56,601 bases of DNA from JAYRSJ01 sp041920215 (GTDB taxonomy: Bacteria > Pseudomonadota > Gammaproteobacteria > Burkholderiales > Burkholderiaceae_C). Positions 8,021 to 16,819 of this stretch are shown here, piece by piece. The stretch spans positions 1-56,601 of the forward strand of contig JAYRSJ010000027.1 in NCBI GenBank assembly GCA_041920215.1, in the 5' to 3' direction. Positions within the stretch are counted from its first letter, which is position 1. Each line of letters opens with the position of its first letter. Under the pieces are notes generated by a model. That model did not search any database. It saw nothing but the letters and a program-made list of their open reading frames with translations, and was not told the origin of the DNA. A program made the position numbers and the translations under genes.

Positions 8021-8278
8021 TCAGGCTGCGCTGCGCATCTCCTCGGCCATGCCAACATGTTGCTGCCCCCCATCGTCCAGCGGAGTGATGTTCTGGGCCA
8101 ACTGGCCTTTGGGGCCTTGCACCAGTTCGTAATTCACCTTGCCGCCCTGGCGCAGGGTGCGAAATCCATCCATCTGTATGGCCGAAAAATGAGCAAAGAC
8201 GTCCTCACCGCCTTGCTCGGGTTCAATAAACCCGAAGCCCTTGGCGTCGTTGAACCATTTGACTGTTCCTATTGGCAT
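8021..8278 (-). CDS. cold-shock family protein (CspA-type, extended C-terminus)
   Basis: An 85-residue single-stranded nucleic-acid-binding protein with one cold-shock domain. MPIGTVKWFNDAKGFGFIEP holds RNP1 (KGFGFI) and DVFAHFSAI holds RNP2, as in CspA. ATG 8278 is chosen because GGAGAATCAA stands before it; the frame stays open upstream but that part is not like the family. Most CspA proteins end near residue 67-70; here about 15 extra residues follow the domain (DDGGQQHVGMAEEMRSAA). It is convergent with icd and divergent from clpS; the 211-bp gap to clpS leaves room for the long leader common in cold-shock genes, but I could not identify one. Confidence 0.95.
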   Translation of the reverse strand: MPIGTVKWFNDAKGFGFIEPEQGGEDVFAHFSAIQMDGFRTLRQGGKVNYELVQGPKGQLAQNITPLDDGGQQHVGMAEEMRSAA

Positions 8279-8489
8279 TTGATTCTCCATCCCGGTGTCT
8301 GTCGCACCGGGGCGGATTCTCAAAGCCGTGTCCGTCGCATGTCAATTCGGTAGCACCCCGAGGTCGGTGCGGCCAGTAGCGGCCATATGCGCTGCGATGG
8401 ACGGGCATATCCCCGCATGACCTGCGCCGCCGACAGTACATGATGGGCTTGAGTACGCGGCCTTTGGCCCCACTCTATAGAATCAGCTC

Positions 8490-8867
8490 ATGCCAGTTTT
8501 TTCCAGTCAGCCGCCGTCTCAACCGCCCATCGGCCCTCCTATGGGGCCGGCCACGCCCGGGCGCGAGGATACCGACGGCACGACCACGCTCGAGCGCATT
8601 GCGCAAAAGACCGAGCCGCCCCGGCTGTATCAGGTGCTGATGTTGAATGACGACTTCACGCCGATGGAATTTGTGGTCATGGTGCTCCAAGAGTTTTTCC
8701 GTCACGATCTGGACACAGCAACCCAGATCATGCTGAAAATCCACCATGAGGGTCGAGGCGTCTGCGGTGTATTCACCAAGGATGTGGCGGCAACCAAGGT
8801 CGAGCTGGTGCTGGCTGCCGCAAGGCGTGCCGGCCATCCCCTGCAGTGCATTATGGAGGCCGCATGA
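8490..8867 (+). CDS. clpS: ClpS, N-end rule adaptor of ClpAP
   Basis: A 125-residue adaptor that binds the N-terminal domain of ClpA and delivers N-degron substrates to ClpAP protease. After a disordered proline-rich stretch (residues 1-40) comes the ClpS core with YQVLMLNDDFTPMEFV, which includes the substrate-pocket residues, and the conserved HHEGRGVCGVF segment. ATG 8490 has no clear ribosome site and lies about ten bases after a TATAGA-like hexamer (8476-8481), so the message may be nearly leaderless, or an internal ATG near residue 18 is used. Its TGA overlaps the clpA ATG (ATGA), which couples the pair. Confidence 0.95.
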   Translation: MPVFSSQPPSQPPIGPPMGPATPGREDTDGTTTLERIAQKTEPPRLYQVLMLNDDFTPMEFVVMVLQEFFRHDLDTATQIMLKIHHEGRGVCGVFTKDVAATKVELVLAAARRAGHPLQCIMEAA

Positions 8868-11188
8868 TTGCGCAAGAGCTTGAAGTCAGCCTGCACATGG
8901 CGTTTGTCGAAGCGCGTCAGCAGCGTCACGAATTCATTACCGTCGAGCATCTGCTGATGGCTTTGCTGGACAACCCGTCCGCGGCCGAGGTGCTGCGGGC
9001 CTGTTCGGCCAATATCGACGATCTGCGCAAGAGCCTGGCGCAGTTCATCAAGGAGAACACGCCCACTGTCGGCGGCACGGACGAGGTCGATACTCAGCCG
9101 ACGCTGGGCTTCCAGCGCGTGATCCAGCGCGCCATCATGCATGTGCAGTCCACCGGCAGCGGCAAGAAGGAAGTGACCGGCGCCAATGTGCTGGTGGCGA
9201 TCTTCGGCGAGAAGGATTCGCATGCGGTCTACTACTTGCACCAGCAGGGTGTGACCCGACTGGATGTGGTGAACTACATCGCCCACGGCATCAAGAAGAG
9301 CGAGCCGCCCGAGCCGCCCAAAGGTGGGGCCGAGGGCAATGGCGCGGCCGAGGGTGAGCGCGAGGAGGCCGAAGGCCAGGGCGGGGGCAAGGGTTCGCCA
9401 CTCGAGCAATTCACCCAGAATCTGAACCAGCAGGCCAAGGACGGCAAGATCGATCCCCTGATCGGCCGCGAGCTGGAGGTCGAACGGGTGGTGCAGGTGC
9501 TGTGCCGTCGACGCAAGAACAATCCCTTGCTGGTAGGCGAGGCTGGCGTGGGCAAGACCGCGATCGCCGAGGGACTGGCCTGGCGCATCACCGAGGGCGA
9601 GGTGCCCGACGTGCTGTCCGAGGCTGTGGTCTATTCGCTGGACATGGGCGCGTTGCTGGCGGGCACCAAGTACCGCGGCGACTTCGAGCAGCGGCTCAAG
9701 GCGGTGCTCAAGCAGCTCAAGGAACAGCCCAATGCGATTCTCTTCATCGATGAGATTCACACCCTGATCGGCGCCGGTGCGGCCTCGGGCGGCACGCTGG
9801 ATGCCAGCAATCTGCTCAAGCCCGCGCTCAGCTCGGGGGCGATGAAGTGCATTGGCGCGACGACGTTCAGCGAGTACCGCGGCATCTTCGAGAAAGACGC
9901 CGCGCTTTCGCGCCGTTTCCAGAAGGTCGACGTGGCAGAACCTTCGGTAGAGCAGACCATCGAGATCCTGAAGGGCCTGAGGTCGCGCTTCGAGGAGCAC
10001 CACAGCGTCAAGTACGCACTGGGTGCCCTGCAGGCGGCGGCCGAGCTCTCGGCCAAGTACATCAACGACCGTCATCTGCCGGACAAGGCCATCGATGTGA
10101 TCGACGAGGCCGGTGCCGCGCAGCGCATCCTGCCCAAGAGCAAGCAGAAGAAGACCATCACCCGGGCCGAGGTCGAGGACATCGTCGCCAAGATCGCCCG
10201 CATTCCGCCGGCCTCCGTTTCCAGCGATGATCGTGGCAAGCTCAAGAGTCTGGACCGTGATCTGAAGAGCGTGGTGTTCGGTCAGGAGCCTGCCATCGAT
10301 GCGCTGGCCGCTGCCATCAAGATGGCGCGCTCCGGCCTGGGCAAACCGGACAAGCCCATCGGCAGCTTCCTGTTCAGCGGCCCCACCGGCGTGGGCAAGA
10401 CCGAGGTGGCCAAGCAACTGGCCTACATCCTGGGCATCGAGCTGATCCGCTTCGACATGTCCGAGTACATGGAGCGCCATGCGGTCAGCCGTCTGATCGG
10501 CGCGCCGCCCGGCTATGTGGGATTCGACCAGGGGGGGCTGCTGACCGAAGCCGTTACCAAGAAGCCGCATTCGGTGTTGCTGCTCGACGAAATCGAGAAG
10601 GCACATCCGGATGTCTTCAATGTGCTGCTGCAGGTGATGGACCATGGCTCGCTGACCGATAACAACGGCCGCAAGGCGGACTTCCGCAACGTGATCATCA
10701 TCATGACCACCAATGCGGGCGCCGAGACCATGAACAAGTCGACGATAGGCTTCACGACAGCGCGTGAGCGTGGCGATGAGATGGCTGATATCAAGCGGCT
10801 GTTCACCCCCGAGTTCCGCAACCGCCTGGATGCCATCGTGTCCTTCCGCGCCCTGGATGAGGAGATCATTCTTCGCGTGGTCGACAAATTCCTGTTGCAG
10901 CTGGAGAGCCAGCTGGCGGAGAAGAAGGTCGAGGTCAGCTTCAGTGATGCGCTGCGTCAGCATCTGGCCAAGAAGGGCTTCGATCCGCTGATGGGCGCCA
11001 GACCGATGCAGCGCCTGATCCAGGACACCATCCGCCGCGCGCTGGCCGACGAGCTGCTGTTCGGCCGGCTGGTGGACGGCGGACGTCTCAGCGTCGATGT
11101 CGATGCACAGGGCGAGGTGCTGCTCGATATCCAGCCGGCCAAGCAGCGCGATAACAAGCCCAAGGCAGAGCCGGCAACGGCGCCCTGA
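8864..11188 (+). CDS. clpA: ClpA, ATPase subunit of ClpAP protease
   Basis: A 774-residue AAA+ unfoldase that feeds substrates to ClpP. The N-terminal Clp_N repeat domain binds ClpS. The first AAA module has Walker A GEAGVGKT near residue 225 and the second has GPTGVGKT near residue 506, with FIDEIH and LLDEIEKAHPD as Walker B motifs. The linker between N-domain and D1 is glycine/glutamate rich. No ClpB-type coiled-coil insertion is present, and the clpS neighbour fixes the identity. ATG 8864 (GGAGG upstream) is used; the open frame from 8846 is extra. ClpP itself is not in the window. Confidence 0.97.
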   Translation: MIAQELEVSLHMAFVEARQQRHEFITVEHLLMALLDNPSAAEVLRACSANIDDLRKSLAQFIKENTPTVGGTDEVDTQPTLGFQRVIQRAIMHVQSTGSGKKEVTGANVLVAIFGEKDSHAVYYLHQQGVTRLDVVNYIAHGIKKSEPPEPPKGGAEGNGAAEGEREEAEGQGGGKGSPLEQFTQNLNQQAKDGKIDPLIGRELEVERVVQVLCRRRKNNPLLVGEAGVGKTAIAEGLAWRITEGEVPDVLSEAVVYSLDMGALLAGTKYRGDFEQRLKAVLKQLKEQPNAILFIDEIHTLIGAGAASGGTLDASNLLKPALSSGAMKCIGATTFSEYRGIFEKDAALSRRFQKVDVAEPSVEQTIEILKGLRSRFEEHHSVKYALGALQAAAELSAKYINDRHLPDKAIDVIDEAGAAQRILPKSKQKKTITRAEVEDIVAKIARIPPASVSSDDRGKLKSLDRDLKSVVFGQEPAIDALAAAIKMARSGLGKPDKPIGSFLFSGPTGVGKTEVAKQLAYILGIELIRFDMSEYMERHAVSRLIGAPPGYVGFDQGGLLTEAVTKKPHSVLLLDEIEKAHPDVFNVLLQVMDHGSLTDNNGRKADFRNVIIIMTTNAGAETMNKSTIGFTTARERGDEMADIKRLFTPEFRNRLDAIVSFRALDEEIILRVVDKFLLQLESQLAEKKVEVSFSDALRQHLAKKGFDPLMGARPMQRLIQDTIRRALADELLFGRLVDGGRLSVDVDAQGEVLLDIQPAKQRDNKPKAEPATAP

Positions 11189-11220
11189 TCAAGCCCGGTC
11201 GACAAGCCGCCAATCCCATC

Positions 11221-11252
11221 AGCCCGGCCCGCAAGGCCGGGCTCTTTCTTTT
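11221..11252 (+). terminator. rho-independent terminator of clpSA
   Basis: AGCCCGGCC (11221-11229), loop CGCAA, GGCCGGGCT (11235-11243), then CTTTCTTTT. A nine-base-pair GC stem with a T-rich tail, 32 bases after the clpA stop. Confidence 0.92.
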
Positions 11253-11370
11253 CTGGCTGGGACGACACGTTCCCCCTTTCGGGGGCCCCCATCGGTTGCA
11301 TAGGCCAAACCGACGGCTGCCGCCATAGTTCGGCTCACACCGCGGCGGTGGTCGCCGCAAAGGAGCTGAG

Positions 11371-11619
11371 ATGCACTTTGAGGAAGTTGATGCCGGCGAC
11401 TACCGGATCTATGCCGGCGCGATCGAGCGCCCGCGGTCCTTCGGCTATGTGGCGGCCGTTGTGGTGATGCAGGTGCGTGGCAAGGCTGGCCGCAGCGAGG
11501 CCTTTCGCGACGAGAACCTGGCCGGTGGCTACGGCTGGGCCTCGCCCGCCGAGGCCTTGCGCTTCGCGGTGAATGCCGGGCGCGATGTGGTGATGTGCGG
11601 CCGCCAGGCTCTCGCCTGA
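11371..11619 (+). CDS. small conserved-looking protein, function unknown
   Basis: An 82-residue soluble protein with a good ribosome site (AAGGAG, six bases before ATG). It has mixed alpha/beta character, with a central VAAVVVMQVRG strand, and a C-terminal ASPAEALRFAVNAGRDVV helix region. There is no signal peptide or membrane segment. I do not recognise a family; the codon use and ribosome site make it a real gene. It lies alone between the clpA terminator and the two-component genes, on the same strand as both. Confidence 0.65.
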   Translation: MHFEEVDAGDYRIYAGAIERPRSFGYVAAVVVMQVRGKAGRSEAFRDENLAGGYGWASPAEALRFAVNAGRDVVMCGRQALA

Positions 11620-11757
11620 AGACCGGCGTAGCCCAGGTTGCGTGGGCAGCGGCGACATACGTGTGATATCCCCACTGGAGGCGGTCAATCCGTCATTCGT
11701 CGCCTGGCTGGCGGCCAAGGCTTGGACGCGACGCTATCAGCGGCTATCGTGCCGCCC

Positions 11758-12849
11758 ATGTTTCCCGCTTCCGCGACGCCTGCTGCTGCAAGCACCAGCC
11801 ATGCCCAGGCCTGGCAGGGCTTTGTCGCTTCCCTGACCCCCTGGCGCGTCGGCCTCACGCTGGCGCTGGCCGCGATCGCCGCCGGCGTGCTGAGCCCGAT
11901 CTTCATCACGCCTTTTGCGGTGCTGCTGGGCCGCACCATGTTCGTGGCGCTGCTGGCCCTGCTGTCCTTTTCGGCCGCCGGTCAATGGCCTCGCCGTCTG
12001 CCGCGCTGGATGGCCCGCTGGCTGGTCCAGGTGCTGGTCGTCACCCTGATGGTGCCGCTGGCGACGTTGCTGGTCTACCTGGTCTCGGTGGGGGGGGATA
12101 TCGGCAGCCTGCTGCGCAGTGAGGGGCGCCTGCTGGGTTTCTTTTGGATTGCCGGCTGCGGTTTGCTGATTGGTCCGCTGCTGGCCATGGGTGCGCTTTA
12201 CCGCCAGCGCGATGCCGAGGCGCGCAGCCAGGCCCTGCATTTCGAGCTGGAGCGTAGCGAGTTGGAGCGCCGCGCGCTCGATGCGCGGCTGCGCCTGCTG
12301 CAGGCCCAGGTGGAACCGCATTTCCTCTTCAACACCCTGGCCAATGTGCGGGCGCTGGTCGAGACCGGCTCGGCCCAGGCCGGCCCGGTGCTCAGCAGCC
12401 TGATCGCCTATCTGCGCGCCGCGATGCCCCGTCTGCATGACGATGCAGCCAGTCTGGGCGACGAACTGGCCCTGGTGCGGGCCTATCTGGAGTTGATGCA
12501 CCTACGCATGCCCGACCGTCTGCGCTGGTCCATCGCGGTACCCCACGCCCTGCAGCATCTGCGCTTTCCGCCGATGGCCCTGCTGACCCTGGTCGAGAAC
12601 GCGGTGCGTCATGGCATAGATCCGAGCGAGGAGGGTGGGTCCATCGAGGTCGGTGGCGAGGAGGACGGTTCGGTGGTTCGGCTCTGGGTCAGCGACAGCG
12701 GCGTGGGCCTGGCCCAGCAGATGGGTACTGGCACCGGACTGCGCAATCTGCGTGAACGCCTGCAGGTGGTTTATGGTGCTGGTGCGCGTCTTGACCTGAC
12801 CGAGAATCGGCCCCACGGCCTGCGCGCCGAGATCCAGTTCCAGCCATGA
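11758..12849 (+). CDS. LytS/AlgZ-type sensor histidine kinase
   Basis: A 363-residue membrane histidine kinase of the His_kinase/LytS class. About four hydrophobic segments fill residues 20-150 with no sizeable periplasmic domain. A short coiled coil (about 155-182) follows, then the phosphoacceptor motif VEPHFLFNTLANV (His near residue 188). The C-terminal ATPase domain has an N-box (LVENAVRHGI) and a G-box (DSGVGL, then GTGLRNLRERL). It overlaps the response regulator by four bases, so the two form one unit. The signal is unknown; in this class the membrane bundle itself senses or binds a partner. AlgZ/FimS of pseudomonads is the closest named type. Confidence 0.9.
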   Translation: MFPASATPAAASTSHAQAWQGFVASLTPWRVGLTLALAAIAAGVLSPIFITPFAVLLGRTMFVALLALLSFSAAGQWPRRLPRWMARWLVQVLVVTLMVPLATLLVYLVSVGGDIGSLLRSEGRLLGFFWIAGCGLLIGPLLAMGALYRQRDAEARSQALHFELERSELERRALDARLRLLQAQVEPHFLFNTLANVRALVETGSAQAGPVLSSLIAYLRAAMPRLHDDAASLGDELALVRAYLELMHLRMPDRLRWSIAVPHALQHLRFPPMALLTLVENAVRHGIDPSEEGGSIEVGGEEDGSVVRLWVSDSGVGLAQQMGTGTGLRNLRERLQVVYGAGARLDLTENRPHGLRAEIQFQP

Positions 12850-13640
12850 TGCCTACCGCCCTGATCGCCGATGATGAACCCCTGCTGCGTGACAGCCTGG
12901 CGCGCGCCTTGGCGCAGGCCTGGCCCGAGCTGGAGGTGGTGGGCCAGGCGCGCAATGGGCGCGAGGCGGTGGATCTCTTCGAGCGTCTGCAGCCGCAGAT
13001 CGTCTTTCTCGATGTCCATATGCCCGGGCTCAACGGGGTCGAGGCGGCACGCCTGATCGCGCGCCGTGCGCAACTGGTCTTCATCACCGCCTATGAGCAG
13101 TATGCGGTGCAGGCTTTCGAGCAGGGCGCGCTGGACTATCTGGTCAAGCCCATCGAGCCGCCGCGTCTGGCCGACACGGTGGCGCGCCTGCAGGAGCGCC
13201 TGCAGGCGCGTCGCCCGGACGCCAGCCCGGGACTGGAGGCCGCGCTGGAGCAGGCTCTGAGCCAGCTGGGTGAGCGGCTGCGCCTTGCCCCGGCCGCGGA
13301 CGCGCAGCGGCCTGTCTATCTGCAGTGGCTGCGCGCCTCGGTGGGGTCGACGCTGAAGCTGATACCGGTAGAACAGATCATCTACCTGCGCTCGGACGAG
13401 AAGTACACCCTGGTCGTCTGGCAGGAGGGCGAGGCGCTGATTCGCACCGCGATCCGTGAGCTGATCGAGCAGTTGGACCCGCAGCTCTTCGTGCAGGTGC
13501 ATCGCTCGGTCGTCGTGAATCTACGGGCGATCAGCCATCTGACCCGTGGCCCCAACGAGACCGCGGACCTGCACCTGCGCGAGCGCGCCGAGGTGCTGCC
13601 GGTGAGCCGCAGCTATCTGCACCTGTTCAGGCAGATGTAG
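12846..13640 (+). CDS. LytR/AlgR-type response regulator
   Basis: A 264-residue regulator with an N-terminal receiver domain (acidic residues D9, D10, phosphoacceptor D56 in FLDVHMPG, and the switch motifs FITAYE and YLVKP) and a C-terminal LytTR DNA-binding domain (YLRSDEKYTLVVW, VHRSVVVNLRAI). LytTR proteins bind imperfect direct repeats; I could not name a target here. ATG 12846 overlaps the kinase stop (ATGA); ATG 12849 follows directly and is equally possible. The pair is the only two-component system in the window. Confidence 0.92.
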   Translation: MMPTALIADDEPLLRDSLARALAQAWPELEVVGQARNGREAVDLFERLQPQIVFLDVHMPGLNGVEAARLIARRAQLVFITAYEQYAVQAFEQGALDYLVKPIEPPRLADTVARLQERLQARRPDASPGLEAALEQALSQLGERLRLAPAADAQRPVYLQWLRASVGSTLKLIPVEQIIYLRSDEKYTLVVWQEGEALIRTAIRELIEQLDPQLFVQVHRSVVVNLRAISHLTRGPNETADLHLRERAEVLPVSRSYLHLFRQM

Positions 13641-13653
13641 TCGAGGCGCCGTC

Positions 13654-13875
13654 TCAGCGGGCTGGCGGGACCGATTGCCCCTGCACCACCACCGGCTCGA
13701 GCAACCAGACCGCCACGGCGGTGTTGATGCCCTGATAAGCCGTCAGAGCGGCGATCGCGAGCAGCGCGACCAGCAGCCAGCTGTGGAGGGCGGAGTCGGA
13801 GAACTGATGCAGGCGCTGCAGCGGCTCATGGGGGCGGATGCGCTGAGCGATATTGAGCCAGATCTTGCTGTTCAT
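13654..13875 (-). CDS. small single-pass membrane protein, function unknown
   Basis: A 73-residue protein with a polar N-terminus, one membrane segment (about residues 33-58) and a short C-terminal tail. AGGAG lies six bases before the ATG, which supports translation. It is on the minus strand after the peptidase gene at 14023 and ends 13 bases from the stop of the response regulator on the other strand. I recognise no family, and there is no motif beyond the helix. Confidence 0.55.
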   Translation of the reverse strand: MNSKIWLNIAQRIRPHEPLQRLHQFSDSALHSWLLVALLAIAALTAYQGINTAVAVWLLEPVVVQGQSVPPAR

Positions 13876-13979
13876 GGCGGGCTCCTGCTAGGCATGCAAA
13901 CGGGCGGCTGCCCGTCTTGCTTCAAGTCTAGACCTGAGCCTTGACGCCTGCCAGCCGCCTCATGCTGCCCAAGCGGCGT

Positions 13980-14003
13980 TTCGTCGCATGTCTTGACGAC
14001 GAA
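13980..14003 (-). terminator. weak hairpin after the aminopeptidase gene
   Basis: TTCGTCG (13980-13986) pairs with CGACGAA (13997-14003) around a 10-base loop, 20 bases past the stop at 14023. There is no T-tract, so it may only pause or protect the end. A second hairpin, ACGGGC-GGCT-GCCCGT, lies at 13900-13915. Confidence 0.35.
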
Positions 14004-14022
14004 GGATGCGCCGCGCCGTCGC

Positions 14023-15834
14023 TCAGATCGCCTCGGTACGCGTCCGCAGCCACTGCAGGGCTGCGCCCTGCAGCAGAGGGGCCAGCCGAGCACGCACCTC
14101 GGCGTGGTAGCGGTTCAGCCAAGCCCGGTCCTCGATGCCCAGCAGGGTCATGTCGATGCAGCGGGTATCGATGGGGCACAGCGTCAGGGTCTCGAAGCCC
14201 AGCATCGCGCCGAACTGGTCCTGCTCCGGCGTTTCGACCCGCACATTGAGCACCAGATTTTCGATGCGCACGCCCCATTGGCCGGGCCGGTAGACGCCCG
14301 GCTCGTTGGAGGTGATCATGCCGGGCTCCATCGCCATCGTGGCCTCGGGAATGGCCTTGGAGATGCTTTGCGGGCCCTCGTGCACATTCATGAAGTAGCC
14401 CACGCCATGGCCGGTGCCATGGCCGAAGTCCAGGCCGTGCTGCCACATCGGTACGCGGGCCAGCGCATCCAGCATGGGGCTCAGCGTGCCAAGCGGGAAA
14501 ACCGCGCGGCTGAGGTTGATCATGCCCTTGAGCACCAGGGTGTAGTCCCGCTTCTGCGCGGCGCTGACCTGGCCGATCGGCCAGACGCGGGTGATGTCGG
14601 TGGTGCCACCCAGGTACTGGGCGCCGGAATCGATCAGCAGCAGGCCGTCGCCGCGGATCTCGGCATGCGATTCCGGCGTGGCGCGATAGTGCGGCATCGC
14701 GCCATTCGCATTGAAGCCGGCGATGGTCGGGAAGCTCAGGCCTACGAAGCCGGGGCGCTTGACCCGCTCGGCCGTCAGCTTCTCGTCTATGGTGATCTCG
14801 GTGATGCGTTCGCCGGCGGCCAGCGCAGCCTCGAACCAGGCATAGAAGGCGCACATGGCGGCGCCGTCCTGCTCCATGGCCTGGCGCACATGGGCTGCCT
14901 CATCGGCGGTCTTGCGGCTCTTCAGCAGCGTCGACGGATTGATGGACTCGATCACGCGCACCGCGCCGGGCACGGCGTCGCGCAGGCCCAGCGTCACACG
15001 CTTGGGGTCCAGCAGCAGGCTGGCGGACGCGGGCAGGGCGGCCAGCGCCGCCGCCGCGGCACCGTAGTCGGCAAGGCGGACCTGGTCGGCGGCCAGCCGG
15101 GCCTGCAGCGCCGCATCGATCTTGCCGGCGCCGACGAACAGGGTCAGGCCTTGCGCGTCGAGCAGGGCGTGGGCCAGAAAGACCGGGTTGTAGGACACAT
15201 CGGCCCCGCGCAGATTCAGCAGCCAGGCCACATCGTCCACCGTCGAGATGAAGTGATGGCTGGCGCCACGCGTGGCCATCGCCTCGCGCAGCTGGGCCAG
15301 CTTGCTGGCGCGGCTCACCACCGCATGGGGCGGCAGATGCTCGTAGATTGCCGCGGCGGGCAGGCCGGGGCGCCCCTCCCAGGCACTTTGCACCACGTCC
15401 ACATCGCTGCGCAGCCCAATGCCGGCCTTCTGCAGCGCCAGGCGCAGCTGCTGGGACAGGCCCAGGGCCAGCACCTGGCCATCGACCGCCAGGGCCTGGC
15501 CGGGCTGCAGCTGCTCGACGATCCAGTCGATGTAATGGGTGGCGGCACCGGTAGGGATCTTGACCAGCTCGACACCGGTGCCGGCCAGCTCGGCCTCGGC
15601 CTGGGCCCAGTAGCGGCTGTCGGCAAAGACCGCGGCGCGCTCCAGGGTCACGACCAGGGTGCCCATGGAGCCGGTGAAGCCCGACAGCCATTGCCGGCCC
15701 TGCCAGCGCTCAGGCAGGTACTCGGACAGATGCGGGTCGGCCGAGGGTACCAGGGCGGCATGGCAGCCGCTGGCGTGCAGCGCGTCGCGCACGCGCGCAA
15801 TGCGCAGGGTGGTGGTGGCGGTACGGGTGTCCAT
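14023..15834 (-). CDS. aminopeptidase P family (M24B) Xaa-Pro peptidase
   Basis: A 603-residue cytosolic metallopeptidase of the long, three-domain aminopeptidase P class, removing N-terminal residues that precede proline. Two creatinase-type N-terminal domains (about residues 8-300) precede the pita-bread catalytic domain. Metal-ligand regions are visible: LLIDSGAQYLGGTTDITR (two Asp), GHGTGHGVGYFMNVHEGP (His), a MTSNEPG-like segment (Glu) and a RIENL segment (Glu). ATG 15834 has GGAG eight bases before it and is preferred to the TTG at 15840. It lies after kynA on the same strand, 133 bases away, and could be read through from the kyn operon. Confidence 0.92.
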   Translation of the reverse strand: MDTRTATTTLRIARVRDALHASGCHAALVPSADPHLSEYLPERWQGRQWLSGFTGSMGTLVVTLERAAVFADSRYWAQAEAELAGTGVELVKIPTGAATHYIDWIVEQLQPGQALAVDGQVLALGLSQQLRLALQKAGIGLRSDVDVVQSAWEGRPGLPAAAIYEHLPPHAVVSRASKLAQLREAMATRGASHHFISTVDDVAWLLNLRGADVSYNPVFLAHALLDAQGLTLFVGAGKIDAALQARLAADQVRLADYGAAAAALAALPASASLLLDPKRVTLGLRDAVPGAVRVIESINPSTLLKSRKTADEAAHVRQAMEQDGAAMCAFYAWFEAALAAGERITEITIDEKLTAERVKRPGFVGLSFPTIAGFNANGAMPHYRATPESHAEIRGDGLLLIDSGAQYLGGTTDITRVWPIGQVSAAQKRDYTLVLKGMINLSRAVFPLGTLSPMLDALARVPMWQHGLDFGHGTGHGVGYFMNVHEGPQSISKAIPEATMAMEPGMITSNEPGVYRPGQWGVRIENLVLNVRVETPEQDQFGAMLGFETLTLCPIDTRCIDMTLLGIEDRAWLNRYHAEVRARLAPLLQGAALQWLRTRTEAI

Positions 15835-15967
15835 CTGCAAGTCTCCGGAGGCAGCGCTTCATGGGCGCTGCCGTCTGCTGTGGCGCCAGGGCGCGGGATG
15901 GGTCGGGATTGTAGGTGGCGAGCTTGATTCGCGTCAGAAGCCCGCGGCACGCGGCCCTGCCGCGCCC

Positions 15968-16819
15968 TCACAGCTCGGTGCGCAGCGCCCAGAGTTCGGG
16001 GAAGAGCACCACGTCCAGCATCTTGCGCAGATAGCTGACGCCGCCGGTGCCGCCGGTGCCGCGCTTGAAGCCGATCACCCGCTCCACCGTCGTCACATGG
16101 CGGAAACGCCAGAGGCGGAAGGCGTCCTCCAGATCCACCAGCTCCTCGCCCATCTGGTAGAGGTCCCAGTGCGCCTTGGGGTCGCGGTAGACCTGCAGCC
16201 AGGCGGCCTTGACGCCCTCGTCGGCGGCGTAGGGCAGGGTCCAGTCGCGCTCGGTGTGGCTGGCCGGCACCGCGATGCCGCGGCGCTGCATCAGGCGCAG
16301 CACCTCGTCGTACAGCGAGGGCGCCTCGAAGGCCTGCTGCACCGCTGCCAGCAGATCGGGACGGTGCGCATGGGGCTTGAGCATGGCCGCGTTCTTGTTG
16401 CCCAGCATGAACTCGATCTGACGGTACTGCCAGCTCTGGAAGCCGCTGCTGTTGGAGAGGTAGGGCCGTATCGCGCTGTACTCGGGCGGCGTCATCGTCG
16501 CCAGCACATCCCAGGCGTGGACCAGCTGTTCCATGATGCGCGAGACCCGCGCCAGCATCTTGAAGGCCTCGGGCAGCGCATCGTTGTGCACGCAGGCCAC
16601 CGCGGCGCGCAGCTCGTGCAGCATCAGCTTCATCCACAGCTCCGAGCTCTGGTGCTGGACGATGAAAAGCATCTCGTTGTGCTCTGGCGAGAGCGGATGC
16701 TGGGCGGATAGCACCTGATCCAGGTGCAGATAGTCGCCGTAGCTCATGTCCTTGGAGAAGTCGAGCTTGGCGCCTTCTTGCTGGACCACTTGTTCGGTGT
16801 GATGGAGAGGGCAAGTCAT
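15968..16819 (-). CDS. kynA: tryptophan 2,3-dioxygenase
   Basis: Heme dioxygenase that opens the indole ring of L-tryptophan to N-formylkynurenine, the first step of the kynurenine pathway. It has 283 residues, normal for the bacterial tetrameric enzyme. Diagnostic stretches are MSYGDYLHLDQVL, FIVQHQSSELWMK (substrate-pocket His), the heme-ligand region RHVTTVERVIGFKRGTGGTGG and the C-terminal FPELW. ATG 16819 overlaps the kynU stop by four bases; the open frame upstream of it is inside kynU. It is third in the order kynB-kynU-kynA, which is not the order of pathway steps. Confidence 0.97.
   Translation of the reverse strand: MTCPLHHTEQVVQQEGAKLDFSKDMSYGDYLHLDQVLSAQHPLSPEHNEMLFIVQHQSSELWMKLMLHELRAAVACVHNDALPEAFKMLARVSRIMEQLVHAWDVLATMTPPEYSAIRPYLSNSSGFQSWQYRQIEFMLGNKNAAMLKPHAHRPDLLAAVQQAFEAPSLYDEVLRLMQRRGIAVPASHTERDWTLPYAADEGVKAAWLQVYRDPKAHWDLYQMGEELVDLEDAFRLWRFRHVTTVERVIGFKRGTGGTGGVSYLRKMLDVVLFPELWALRTEL

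Noticed and set aside
8476..8481. TATAGA hexamer as a clpS promoter
   Set aside because: The nearest -35-like TTGAGT is about 21 bases away and the start codon follows too closely, so it is not listed as a promoter.
11270..11290. C-run and G-run hairpin after the clpA terminator
   Set aside because: Short GC stem without a T-tract and downstream of a strong terminator; no function supported.
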